Assembly (NCBI GenBank): GCA_026826555.1 | Contig: JAKSZT010004976.1 | Coordinates: 7,758,917-7,822,916, forward strand | Length of the DNA: 64,000 nucleotides | Direction of reading: 5' to 3' | From: Tolypeutes matacus | Lineage: Eukaryota > Chordata > Mammalia > Cingulata > Chlamyphoridae | Part shown: positions 1 through 10,604 of the stretch, piece after piece | Numbering within the stretch: position 1 is the stretch's first letter | How the letters are laid out: each line of letters begins with the position of its first letter | Translations under genes and position numbers: made by a program | The notes under the pieces: model-generated | What the model was told of the DNA's origin: nothing | Database searches by the model: none | Seen by the model: the letters and a program-made list of their open reading frames with translations, nothing else

Positions 1-549
1 AGGATGAGATGCCCAAAGCCAATCAGCCCATTAACTCATTTAGAGATTTGTCTCTACAATGCTCACTGCCCTTCCTATAGGTCGATCAAGTCCGACTTCC
101 AATAAAAATTACCCTGACCTTGTCGAGTCATTTAAACTGTCCAAAGAAAACAAGCTGATGTGTTTTTGTTGAACAATTTCAAGGCAATATGTAAGTCAGG
201 CAATGCTATGGAATACAGAAATATTAAATCAACGAATCTACTTGGGTTTAGGCTGAATTAGTGAGCTTTTCTGTGCCTCAGTTTCTCTGCGAAACCACAA
301 ACTCATGGAAGGCAAGTTCTCCCCACTATGGTGGAGGGGAAATAAAGCCCAAAAGGGACTGGAAAGCAAACCTAAGGAGCCTACTGCCCATCTGTGATAG
401 GCTGAGACACTTCCAGGACTGGAGTGTTTAGTCAAGTATAGAAGCCTGCACTCAAACTCGTGGAGCAGGGCAGTACCCACCCACCTGTCCCATGGCCATG
501 CGTGCCATCATCATACAGACTTATTTTTGTCTTCAGAATCGAGATCTCT
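1..549. other. Unassigned left flank
   Basis: I recognise no gene or well-preserved repeat here. A short stretch near 263-292 contains 'tgtgcctcagtttc', a hallmark of the MIR core, so a very decayed MIR is possible. Open frames are short and have no recognisable domains. Confidence 0.4.
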
Positions 550-1269
550 TGAGTTATTAACACCTTGCATTGGTGTGGTACATTAGTTACAAGGGATAAA
601 AGCACGTTTTTATAATTGTACTATTAACTGCAATTCATGGTTAACTTCGGGTTTACTGTTTATTGTACAGCTCCATGGATTTTTAAAATTTTTTATTATA
701 GTAACATATATACAACTTAAAACTTTCAACCACCTTCAAGTATATAATTCAGTGCTGTTAATTATATTCACAATGTTGTGCTACTATCACCACCATCCAA
801 TACTAAACTGTTTCCATCAACCCAAATAGAAACTCTGTACATTTTAAACCTTAACTTCTATTCCCTACTCCCACCCCATCCCCTAGTAACCTATATTCTA
901 CATCCTGATGCTATGAGTTTGCTTATTCTAATTATTTCAAATCAGTGAGATCAAACAGTATTTGTTCTTTTGTGTCTGGCTTATTTCATTCAACATGATG
1001 TCTTCAAGGTTCATCCACATTGCCTCATATACCAGGACTTTGTTCCTTTTCATAGCTGAATATTTTTCATTGTGTTTGTCTACTACATTTTGTTTATCCA
1101 TTCTTCAGTTGATGGACACTTGGGCTGCCTCCATTTTTTGGCAATTGTGAATAAAGCTGCTATGAACACCAGTGTGTATTTATCAGTGTCCCTGCTTACA
1201 ATTCTTTTGGGTATACATCTTAACAAGTGTGATTGCCAGTTCATATGCTAATTCTATGTGCCAAACTGT

Positions 1270-2915
1270 CTTCCACAGTGGCTGCACCATTTTACATTCC
1301 CTCCAGCAATGAATACATGTTCCTATTTCTCCACATCCTCTCCAACACTCGCAGTTTTCCAATTTTTAAATAGAAGCCACTTTAGTGGGTGAATAGTATC
1401 TCATTGTAGTTTTGATGTGCATGTCCCTAATGGCTAATGAAGGTGAACATCTTTTCATATGCTTTTGGCCATTTGTATATCTTTAGAGACTACTCAAGTC
1501 TTTTGCCCATTTTTTAATTGGGTTGTCTGTCTTGTTATTAAGGATTTCTTTATATCTTCTGGATATTAAACCCTTATTGTGTATAGTTTCCAAATATTTT
1601 CTCACATTGTACAGGTTGTTGCTTTAAAGTGCTTTGAGATGCAAAAATTTTCAATTTTTATGAGGTCATTTATCTATTTTTTTCTTTTGTTGCTTGTGCT
1701 TTGGGCTTAAAGTCTAGGAAACTATTGCCTAATAAGAGCTCCTAAAAATGCTTCCCTATGTTTTCTTCTAGGAGTTTGATAGTTTGGGTTCTTATATTTA
1801 GGTCTTTGATCCATTTTGACTTGATTTTTGTATATGGTATAAATGTCCACATTCCATTCTTTTGCATATAGATATCCAGTTTTCCCAGAACCATTTGTTG
1901 AAAGGACTATTTTTTCCCAATCGAGTGGAATTGGTACCTTGCAATTTGATTCCACTGGTCTGTATGTCTGTTCCTGTGCCAGTACCATGCTGTTTTGATT
2001 ACTGTGGCTTTGTAATAAGTTTTAAGATCAGGAAGTGTTAAGTCCTCCAAATTTGTTGTTCTTCAAGATGGCTTTGGCTAATTGGGGCCCCTTATCCTTC
2101 CATATAAAATTGATGGTAGGCTTCTCCATTTCTGCAAAGAAGGCTGTTGAAATTTTGATTGGGATTATGTTGAATCTGTAAATCACTTAGGGTAAAAGTG
2201 ACATCTCAATATTTAGTCTTCCAATCCATGAGCACAGAATGTCCTTCCATTTATTTAGGTCATCTTTTATTTCTTTTAGCAATGTTTTCTAGTTTTCCGT
2301 GAACAAATCCTTTACGGCTTGGTTAGATTTGTTCCTAGTTATTTGATTTCTTCCGGTGCCATTGTAAATGGCCATTTTTCCTTATTTCTTCAGATTGTTC
2401 ATTACTACTCTACAGAAACACTGATGTTTGCATATTAATCTTGTATCCTGCCTCTTTGCTGAATTCATTTATCAGCTCCAAAAGCTTTGTTGTGGATTTT
2501 TCATGCTTTTCTGTACATAGGATCATGTCATCTACAAATAGGGAAAGCCTTCCTTCTTCCTTTCCAGTTTGGATTCCATTATTTCTTGTTCATGCCTAAT
2601 TTCTCTGACTAGAACTTCCAGTACAATGTTGAATGATAATGGTGACAGTATCACTGTCTTGTTCCTGATTTTAGGGAGAATGCTTTCACTCTTTCACCAC
2701 TGAGTATAGTGTTAGCTATAGGTTTTTCATATATACCTTATGTTGAGGAAGTTTTCTTCTACTCCAAGTTTTCTAAGTCTTTATCAAGAAGGGATGCTGG
2801 ATGTTGGAAATGCTCTTTCTGCGTCACCAGAGATGACCATGTGGGTTTTTTTTTTTTTTTTTCCCTTCTGTTAATGAGGTATGTTACATTAATTGATTTT
2901 CATATGTTGAATTCA
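1270..2915 (-). pseudogene. L1 ORF2 remnant (reverse transcriptase C-half to C-terminus)
   Basis: This is a decayed LINE-1 ORF2, the L1 protein that nicks DNA and reverse-transcribes L1 RNA. On the minus strand the catalytic motif reads F-V-D-D (2527-2538), where most L1s have F-A-D-D, so the core of the reverse-transcriptase palm is recognisable. Downstream, the frame at 1988-1722 keeps a typical L1 ORF2 stretch ('[10 protein letters not shown]', with 'TPRRK' after it). The endonuclease and the start of the reverse transcriptase are absent, and stops and frameshifts break the rest. It is a fossil inside the L1 above. Confidence 0.8.
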
Positions 2916-2924
2916 TATGTTCAT

Positions 2925-3270
2925 ATCACCCATAGCTGGGCTTGAGGAGAAAGTGGAGCAGCCAAGGCTGAGAGAGGAAGCCTGGAAAGAGACAAGCCAT
3001 GTGCCTCATTGCCCATAGCCGAGATCCTAGATTCAGTGAGACTTGAGGGGAAGGCAGGGACCTCGGCAGAGATCTGCTGTCATCTTGCCTCACCATGTGG
3101 CAAGATGAGAGGATCATCAGTAGCTGACTTTGGTCAGAAAGCATCTCTGATGATGCTTTGATTTAGACATATCACAGCTGCAGAACTATAAGATTGTACC
3201 CCAAATAAATCCCCTTTAAAAAAGCCAACCCATTTCTGGTATTTTTGTATTGGTAGCATTTGGCAAACTT
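2925..3270 (+). mobile_element. MaLR-like LTR, 3' part only
   Basis: This is the 3' portion of an LTR also seen at 43324-43903 and 54120-54595. Shared landmarks are 'agagatctg.tgtcatcttgcc', a 'gatgatgctttgattt' block, an 'aataaa' signal near 3204, and the ending 'gccaacccatttctggta' followed by 'ggcaaact'. The 5' part of the LTR is missing. It lies inside the minus-strand L1, so it is younger than that L1. Family assignment is by resemblance to MLT1-type ERVL-MaLR LTRs. Confidence 0.6.
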
Positions 3271-3479
3271 TCATGTATTTGTATTTTACCACCTATAATA
3301 AGTAAAAAATGGAGCAACATACCGAAGAAATGCAATATAGCAGTACTGGCATTTGTAATTACCCACATGGTCTTCACTTCTTTATGCCACTTTGAAGCAC
3401 TGTCTAGTGTCCTTTCCTTTCAGTCTGAAGAACTCCCTTTAGCATTGCTTATAGGGCAGGTCTAGCACTGACAAACTCC

Positions 3480-3640
3480 CTCAGCTTCTGTTTATCTGAA
3501 AATGTTTTAATTTGTCCCTCATTTTTGAAAGAAAGTCTCGCTAGATATAAAATTCTTGCTTAGAAATGGTTTTCATTGCATACTTTGAGTATTTCAATCA
3601 CTGCCTTTTTGCTTCCATGGTTTCCTGACAGCTCCCCAAG
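3480..3640 (-). pseudogene. L1 ORF1 C-terminal remnant
   Basis: On the minus strand this runs from 'aaaccatggaagc', equivalent to the ETME-R block of L1 ORF1, through the 'ILYLARLSFKNEGQ'-type stretch to 'sdkqkLreF'. The same block occurs in the L1s at 52600 and 59610. ORF1 encodes the trimeric RNA-binding chaperone of the L1 particle. Only the last third is present, and it is joined directly to the 5' UTR near 3625, so most of ORF1 has been lost. Confidence 0.7.
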
Positions 3641-4146
3641 GCTGAACTTTCTTGACTCAGCTCAGTCCTTGCCCGGCCAATACAGCCCTTCAACTAAACT
3701 CCACAGCTCCAAGAAAGCATACCGTCTTTAAGTCTCCTCCGTTGCGTCATCTAGGGTGCGATGGAACAATGGCCGCCCTCAGAGCCAGTCCCCAGCCATC
3801 CGAAGTAGCTAATCAGAAGCCGTGATCAGCGAACAGCCTCCCCGACCCCGACCCCCACTGCTGGACCTTGGGAAAGTGGACTTTTATGTTCCTCTCTGGC
3901 ACCAGCAAGCTCCACCATGGACCAGACCCCACGGCTGCCTGGTGTGAGAGTGGGGGATGTGTTGGTAACATACAGAAAGCAATATACTGGTGTTTGCTAT
4001 ACTTTACCAGCCTCTTCCTCCCCCTCTTCCCTGGATGTTGTACAGTGTTCTATTGGACTCTGGAGTTTTTGAAATAGATTCAGATAGTTTCTGCCTGTTT
4101 AATAGTTGTTCTGGTGGAGGAACTGATTCCTGGAGCTTCCTACTCT

Positions 4147-4154
4147 GCCATCTT
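4147..4154 (-). promoter_or_regulatory. YY1-like site at the L1 5' end
   Basis: The minus strand reads 'aagatggc' about ten bases inside the L1 start. A YY1 site in this position directs start-site choice in human L1. The same octamer sits at the start of the L1 at 49155. Function in this element is inferred, and the element is dead. Confidence 0.45.
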
Positions 4155-4199
4155 CCCACTATTGTGTTATTTTTAAATCAACTGGCTGCTTAATAAAAA

Positions 4200-5840
4200 C
4201 ATTACGAAGTAAAGTACACACATGGTACCTAATTTTCATACATTATTAACTCTGCTTGAGGTTTCTGTGGGAATTAAAAAAAAAAAATCAAGCAAGCAGG
4301 CATCTGTCTCCATCTGAAATCATGCAAGCCAATTTTATTTTCTAATTTTCCCATTGTTTACAAAAACCCTCTTAGGCATGCAAAATAATGGAGGCGGGGA
4401 CAGATTTTAAGTTGTCTTTCACATCAAATTTTTTTTTTTTTTAATAAGTTTTTATTTTTCACATTCACTTTTTATTTCTGCTACATCTCCTTTGGCCTGT
4501 TTCCTCTACTGTGGGGGCACAGGACTGACGGCCCCGCCCTCAGGCCCTGGGGGTTGCTGGCTTTAGGCGAGCCCTCAGACCCTCCCCCGCAGGCCCCTGC
4601 AGCCACGCCCGTTTCCCCCAGCCCCACCCAGAGGTGCTAACATCCGCAAGAGACAACTGTCCCACAGGTCCCAACTCCTGCCTCCAGCACCTGCACCTCC
4701 CCGCACCCTCAACCAGGGAGGGATGAGAGCCAGCAGCTGCCAATCACAGCCTCCTCACCCCTCACTGGGCCAACCCCGAGGCCCGTTCTACCCGCCTCCC
4801 AGAGCGCACCCAGGGACGCGCCGTGCTCACTCATTAATTCATGCCCCATCCCTCTCTCTGCTTCCTGGTAAGACCTCCCAAATAAAACACCTGTGCCTAA
4901 CTCCTTTCACCCAAACCAGAAGTATTTTTAATGCTTTGATATAAGCCACGTTTGAATGATCATTTGTCATGTGTAACTTGTGTGTTCTCTGGCCCTCTAC
5001 TAACCAGAATCGTACAGTGGTTTATACATCTACATACGGCAATGGGATATACTTAGGGTAACCCCCACTCAAGGACTGACAGAAGCTGAGACATGAGGGG
5101 ACAACAGAGCAAATACAAGTACAATCTTGTGACATTTATATTATATGTGCCAGTTCTTTAAAAACTGGCCATGCATGTGCACGGCACACCATCTACTCTA
5201 GTCATTAGGATGCTCTATCATGTTGCGCCCCTTCCCTAACCCAGGTGTCACCTGCATTTCTAACACTTCTCAGCCCCGAAGCCACCCTCTCCATCACACC
5301 TGTGGCTGGATGTTCCCTCTGATGAAGGCTAATAAAATTAAGAGTTATGGGACAGCAGGTACCACATCCCCCTCCCACTATGAGAAGCCACAGCCCACGG
5401 CATCCGAGAGGCCAGGTGGCCTCTGTCCACTCCACCGTGGTGGGAATGGTTCTCCTCTCCCTTCTCCTCTGGGCCTGTGTCTGTCACATTTTAGGCCATA
5501 AGCTATTTGAAGGCAGAAATAACAGGCAACCCTGCTTTGCCAGTATCTATCCCAATACTGGCATATGCCTGGTTAATAATCATAAACTATAACAAAGTTT
5601 AAGGAGACACTTAATTTTAGTTTTGGTATTCCAATGCATAATTGGTAACAGAAAACTGAGCATTTTAAATTAATAGTGTTCTTTAAATGATTCAAAATGT
5701 TTCTTCAATTCCCAAGAACCTTAAGAAAAAGGATTAAAAAAAACCTTTTTCTCTCCCCCACTTTGTCTATATGTTGTACAAATGCCAAAAGAGCAGATTT
5801 GGAACAATGAAGAATTATTATGCAGAATAAAATAAACCAT
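4200..5840. other. Unassigned DNA with a GC-rich block
   Basis: No gene or repeat was recognised. About 4500-4860 is distinctly GC-rich with scattered CpGs but has no convincing coding frame. The overlapping short frames on both strands look like composition effects. A T tract lies at about 4428-4441. Confidence 0.4.
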
Positions 5841-5845
5841 AAAAG

Positions 5846-6106
5846 ATGAAGACTTGGGATCCAGAAACCCATAGGCACAACCCAGCAGAGAAGGTAAGTA
5901 GAGGCCCGAGCGAGGGGAGCTGCTCGCAGCCAGGGTGCAGCCGCCCGGGTGAGGACCTCAAAGGGCGCGTTCCACAGCAAGGGGCACTAGGGAGAAAGCC
6001 CGGGAAACAGAGGCTTGGGGAGCAGGACGACCATGCTTTCAGCAAGATTTCAAGAAGAAAAGACAACTATAGACCCCCAGAAAAGCAAAAGGCTAAACAA
6101 GAAAGG

Positions 6107-6137
<31 letters not shown>
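5846..6137 (+). other. CpG-containing patch ending in an A tract
   Basis: A small block with several CpGs (about 5905-6000) is followed by a run of about 29 A at 6109-6137. It contains a consensus splice donor, 'gagaaggtaagt' (about 5887-5898), in an open frame. The terminal A run suggests a retroposed sequence or the tail of an unrecognised SINE. I cannot name it and see no clear target-site duplication. Confidence 0.3.
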
Positions 6138-6140
<3 letters not shown>

Positions 6141-6301
6141 CAGGATACAATGGGTCTGTGTCAACAAACAGAGAGACAGGATGACATAAATACTATTTTG
6201 CAACTTAATTAAAAATAATACCGGGAGGATGGTGAGGGTGGGGAGTTAGCGCTAAGTCCTCATCTATCATAGCATGAAAGCATGTCAAAAATTAATTAAG
6301 A

Positions 6302-6440
6302 GGGAGCAGATGTGGCTCAAGCAGTTGAGCACCGGCCTCCCACACAGGAGGTCCTGGGTTCGGTTCCCAGTGCCTCCTAAAAGAAAAAAAACAGACAGTG
6401 AGTAGACAATGAGCCAAAACAAACAAACAAACAACAAGTA
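6302..6440 (+). mobile_element. DAS-type tRNA-Ala SINE
   Basis: The head begins 'gggagcagatgtggctcaag', and the B box 'ggttcggttcc' lies at 6357-6367. A 'cctcctaaaag' junction and an A-rich 'aaacaaacaaac' tail follow. The head resembles tRNA-Ala. Pol III promoter boxes are present, but there is no sign of a functional tRNA. Confidence 0.88.
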
Positions 6441-6529
6441 AAAGATGAGGGAGCCATCTAGGGGAGGATTGTAAAAAATTAAAATAAAATTTAAATTAAA
6501 TTAAAATAAAGTAAAATAAAATAAAAATG

Positions 6530-6745
6530 TGCTTTCTGATGGTATTTTAAAAATCAATAACTAGTAAAAGTTTACTATTTAGAAATAGAAAAGAAAGTAC
6601 TCAAGGAAATAAAATGTTAAAAGTGGTAGTATGTGGGGAACAGGACAATGGGTAGGAGGAAAAGGTTAGAGATGGGTTAATTTTCATTAAAAACCTTTAG
6701 GTATGTTTTTTTGATTATGTGCATACATTACCTTAATTTAAAAAT
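6530..6745 (+). mobile_element. Possible old L1/HAL1 3' end
   Basis: The order 'agtggtagtatgtgggg', then 'gggttaattttcatt', then an AT-rich end recalls the 3' ends of ancient L1/HAL1 copies. It is strongly diverged and the assignment is tentative. Confidence 0.3.
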
Positions 6746-7546
6746 TTTAAATTTATTTAAGAAAGAAAATGTACAGTGGATATAGTTACCAACAGATATA
6801 GTATAACAGAAAAAATTCACGATTCAGGAAAATCAGTTCATATAATTCTTTTTGGAACTCTGAGGAAAGGATAAGAAAAAAGAAAAAAAAAAGCAGAAAC
6901 TTGGAAATTCAATACAGGAAATCTAGTCATCTGTAGGACAGGAATTATAAACAGAGATCAGAGCAGATGCGGAAAGAGCAAATAGCAAAGAAAATTATAG
7001 AAGGACATCTCCACAGGCTCACGAAAGGCTTCATTCAGCACACAGACTGAGAGGACCAGCCATCAGGGAAACCGAGGACGGGAGAGCCACACTGAGGGCG
7101 CCCCACTTCTCCCCGTACCACTAACTCCAGGAGAAAGCCAAGACACAGGAAAACACTGAGAACCTTTGCTGAGTGAACACCGTGGACATAAAGGAGGAAG
7201 GAAGAAAAGCAAGGGGACAATGTCTACATATTCGAGGATGAGGGACAGTGGGAGACCCAGATATTCTGTATCAACCAAGATATTCCCAAGCATGCACATA
7301 TTCAGGAAGTATCATGCTTCTTCCCATCCTTAAAAAGTAAATGAATAAATACCTTATTCATAGAAGAACTCCAGCCTCTTGAGAAAGTGATAAAGGAAAT
7401 TATGTTAAGTAATGTAACCAATAAAATGAGTCATACAAATTCTAAGACTAATAATTGAAATTTGAAAATATAAAATGTAAATAAGAAAGTAATCAAACTT
7501 ATCGGGATCTAAAATCCAGATTTACAAGCAATTAAAAATGAGAAGA
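6746..7546. other. Unassigned DNA
   Basis: A-rich, purine-biased sequence with no gene recognised. Parts of 7000-7300 could be a very old LINE, but I cannot align them to a known block. Confidence 0.35.
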
Positions 7547-7733
7547 GGGGAGCAGATGTGGCACAAGCAGTTGAGCACCTGCTTCCCCATGGGAAGTCCC
7601 AGGTTCAATTCCCAGTGCCTCCTAAAAAAAAAGGAGAGCCAATGTGGCTCAGTGGTTGAGCGTCAGCTTCCCACATATGAAGTCCCAGGTTCAAGCCCTG
7701 ATACCTCAAAAAAAAAAAAAAAAAAAAAAAAAA
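7547..7733 (+). mobile_element. Dimeric DAS-type SINE
   Basis: Two tRNA-Ala-like heads stand in tandem. The first is at 7547-7627 with B-box-like 'aggttcaattcc'. The second begins near 7634 ('gagccaatgtggctcagtgg') with 'aggttcaagcc'. They are separated by an A run and end in about 25 A. The dimer shares its layout with 46851 and 57086. Confidence 0.87.
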
Positions 7734-7779
7734 GTGAAGAAATGTAAATGCCCAGTAAGCTTATTTTTAAAAAAGTTCA

Positions 7780-8392
7780 GTTTCACTAGTAATTAAATCA
7801 ATGTGAAAAAAAAACCAATGAAATAATGTATGATTCATCAAACTGACAAGAATTACACTGTTATGCTGAGTGTTTAAAAGGGTTTGAGGGAAGGAATGCT
7901 TATAAACTGATAGACAGTGTCACTGTGGACCTAGGTGGCACAATTTGGCAGTGTAAAAACTCATATCATGACCCAGCAACTCCACCTCTCAGGATTTATC
8001 TTCTGGGTAAAAACTGGCAGAGTGTATAAAGATGTTTTTTTATGTCAGGAAAGGCTGTGGAACAAGTGAAGGGTCCCCAAGTAGAAGATTCTTTAAATAA
8101 TTTGAGACATGCTATACTCAGATCAATTTGCCATTTGAGGTATGGCTATCGGAAATCTATGACTTTCATAATCAAAGACTAGAGCTCCCATCTGTTTATC
8201 ATCAAAAAAACACAAAAGCATATTTTGGAGGGAAGAATACTAAGTTAGCTCCAAGGGACTGTGTGCAGGTACTGAAACCCAAGTGCACACACAGCAAGGC
8301 CCAAGTGTGGTGGCAAAGAACAAGGTGCGGAAGAGAGCAGACAAAGATTCTTTTTCAACTATCAAATATTTTGTAATAAAAATTGTTTAAAA
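7780..8392 (+). mobile_element. Old L1 fragment (ORF2 C-terminal/3' end, diverged)
   Basis: Phrases such as 'aatttggcagt', 'gacccagcaactccacctct', 'aataatttgagacatgc' and the terminal 'attttgtaataaaa' follow the order of an L1 ORF2 3' part and 3' UTR. Many indels show great age. No frame survives. Confidence 0.55.
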
Positions 8393-9235
8393 ACACACTA
8401 GTGAGAGTACTTCCTTTTTTCAGCCTTGCCTTTGCCCAAACGACATGCCCCCCAAGATAATACCTGAAGGAAACAAAATCTACTCTTGATCACAGGCTTA
8501 CAATTCTCAAGCACATGGCCTGTCAGAGAAAATGAAGTGCTCTCCAAAAGTATTACCATACTACTTCCACAAATTCAACTGAAACCCCAGCCCTGAAGGC
8601 CTACGTGTCATGGCTGAACTTGCTTAGTCTCAGAATGGCATCTGTGGACTCCCCGCTAGGACCCAGAAATGTACCAGGCGAAATTTCTTAGACATCCAAC
8701 GTTTGTTATCATCATCGCTTACTTCTAAAAAGAAAAGTTAGCACACCACTGCAAAACTCTAGGATTCCATTTCTGTGGGAGAAAGTGTATTTACAAAAGT
8801 ATCAGCTAGAGTTTTGGTACAAACAAAAGCTGCTCTATCCCACTCCAAAATATTTTCGTCATTAGCCACAATTCATTTTTTAGGATGCTGTCAGGAATTG
8901 TCACTTCCTGGGAGAAGAGTTTGCTAACAATGAAATATAAAGGATAGAAGCAATGCTTAGAGCCATCTTGCTATTTGAATTCTCCTGCTTCAAAATAAAC
9001 TTACAAGACAGTCCCAGGGCTCTGCTGCAGGTTGAATGGGCTGCCTTGTTGGTTTTCTCACGAAAAGGTCCTGAAAAGGCCAGAGACCATCAGGGCCAAA
9101 TCCCTCTGGTTATTCAGCTTTGTCCATTTAGCAGATTCTCGCATCCAGACACCAAGAACAAAAGGCCAAGGAGCAGCAGTCCTTGTGGAGGGGGGAGGCT
9201 GGTGTCGCACTCCTACAGTGTGGTCTGGGTCACAG
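8393..9235. other. Unassigned DNA
   Basis: No gene or repeat recognised. Short frames only. Confidence 0.35.
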
Positions 9236-9372
9236 GAGCAGCAGCCTGCCTGGGAGCTGCTCAGAAATGCTGACTCTCAGGCCCTACCCCAGACCTGCTG
9301 AATTAGAATCTGCAGTTTAACAAGATCCCACGGGGATGCATGTGCACCTGGAACTTAGAAACGCTGAGCTGG
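9236..9372 (-). mobile_element. MER5A-like hAT-Charlie element
   Basis: The core 'actctcaggccctaccccag', then 'cctgctgaattagaatctgca', then 'ttaacaagatccc' is the reverse complement of the MER5A core. It is non-autonomous, short and eroded at the ends. Confidence 0.7.
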
Positions 9373-10600
9373 AAGGCTCATCTTCAAATGGACTTTGCCC
9401 AGGGACCAGTTTCTAACCCGGCTGCATCAAGTGGCTTTGGAGGGGGTTGAGGAGGTTGTCGGGAGGGTGCTGCTGCTCTGACCGAAAACCCAGAGGCACG
9501 GCGACTGCCTTCCACCCACCCCACGCTGCGGGGCCACCCTTTGACTAGCTTTGCACCAGCCTTGCATTAGGCCCTCCTGGCCCCTAACAGGTTCCTGTGG
9601 TCCAACAAGCTGTCTAAGCCAGTCAGGGAGGTGGCAGGAGCCAGGACGAAAGGCCAGACTTGGAGCTGATGGAGGGGCCACAGTCAAACCCCTCCGGGTC
9701 TCTATCCCACCCTCACCGGCACGCAAACGCGCACTGTTCCAGGCTCAGGCTTCCTTTCCTTCAGTCCCCATCTCTCAGCCAGGCTTCCTGGGACCCATTT
9801 CTGGGGTCAAGAGGCCAGGCCCCCTTCTGCCTTACCGCAGGCCGCCTTGCCCACGTGGACGCTGCTTCCCCGAAGGCCTCCCCACCCCCACTGCAGGACT
9901 TGCCCTCCACTGCCCTGCAAAAGGGAGCTCTGACGTCTCTGCTGTCCCCTGCTGCCCCAAGCCTTTCCTCCCTCCCATCCCAGGCAAGACTTTGTTGGAA
10001 TTCATCACCTGGGGCCACACCACCCACTACTGGCCTCCACAGAGTCCCTGCTGCTGAAGTCTCTGGTCCAGGCCTCGCTGTCACCTTGGGTGACACTACT
10101 TCTAGTCAAGGTCCCACCCAAGCTCCCTCAGCTCACAGTTCTCAGGCCGTCCTTCCCCAGCACCCAGAACTGCTCTCCTTCAGAAAAGTTAAAACCCAAT
10201 ATCCTGCTCTCTCAACTGTCAGCTCCCACTCTTAGTTTCCTCCAATCTTCCACTTCCTCTCTCATCTGCTCTGGACACCTCCTCCAGCCAGCCACACTGC
10301 CCTGAGCAAACCCTTTCTGACCACTGCAGCAGATGACTTTAGTCCACTTTAAAAGGGCAACCCCTTCAAGCTACTGTCAGCAAGAGCAGCTCTACTTTTA
10401 TCTACGTTACATACCAGTTCTACGTGAGCTTTCATCAAAAAATGAACAAGATTCCATCCCACCGAAGTTTGAAAACCATTCACGGCAACTACCATCACTA
10501 CCTTCAGGATGCTTTTTGGCCCGTGCCATCTTCTTCAGATTCATCCTGGACTGGGCTTGGTGGTGGAGTCAAAATGCTAACCCAATGGTCTATCAGCGCC
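9373..10600. other. GC-rich unassigned DNA with chance open frames
   Basis: Frames of 168 and 191 codons on the plus strand overlap each other and a 111-codon minus frame. None shows a domain, signal peptide or conserved motif, and they are rich in P/S/G/R as GC-rich noncoding DNA tends to be. I treat them as noncoding, although a lineage-specific exon cannot be excluded by eye. Confidence 0.4.
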
Positions 10601-10604
10601 ATTC

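Larger units (their letters stand above)
550..4165 (-). mobile_element. L1 LINE, 5' UTR to 3' UTR, internally deleted, interrupted by an LTR
   Basis: Read on the minus strand this is one L1. The 5' UTR runs 4165 to about 3627, an ORF1 3' part about 3625 to 3480, the inter-ORF region about 3480 to 3271, ORF2 from the middle of the reverse transcriptase about 2915 to 1270, and the 3' UTR to about 550. The parts match, in order, the plus-strand L1s at 49155, 58020 and 16579. A MaLR-like LTR fragment (2925-3270) lies between the inter-ORF region and ORF2. The ORF1 5' part, the endonuclease and the first part of the reverse transcriptase are missing. It cannot encode an active element. Confidence 0.85.

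Noticed and set aside
6302..6380. Possible functional tRNA-Ala gene
   Set aside because: The head has A and B boxes but cannot form a complete acceptor and anticodon arm and runs into a SINE body and A-rich tail, as do the other copies.
9551..10235. Overlapping plus-strand frames of 168 and 191 codons
   Set aside because: They overlap each other and a 111-codon minus frame in GC-rich DNA, have no domain, and show the P/S/G/R-rich composition of noncoding GC-rich sequence.
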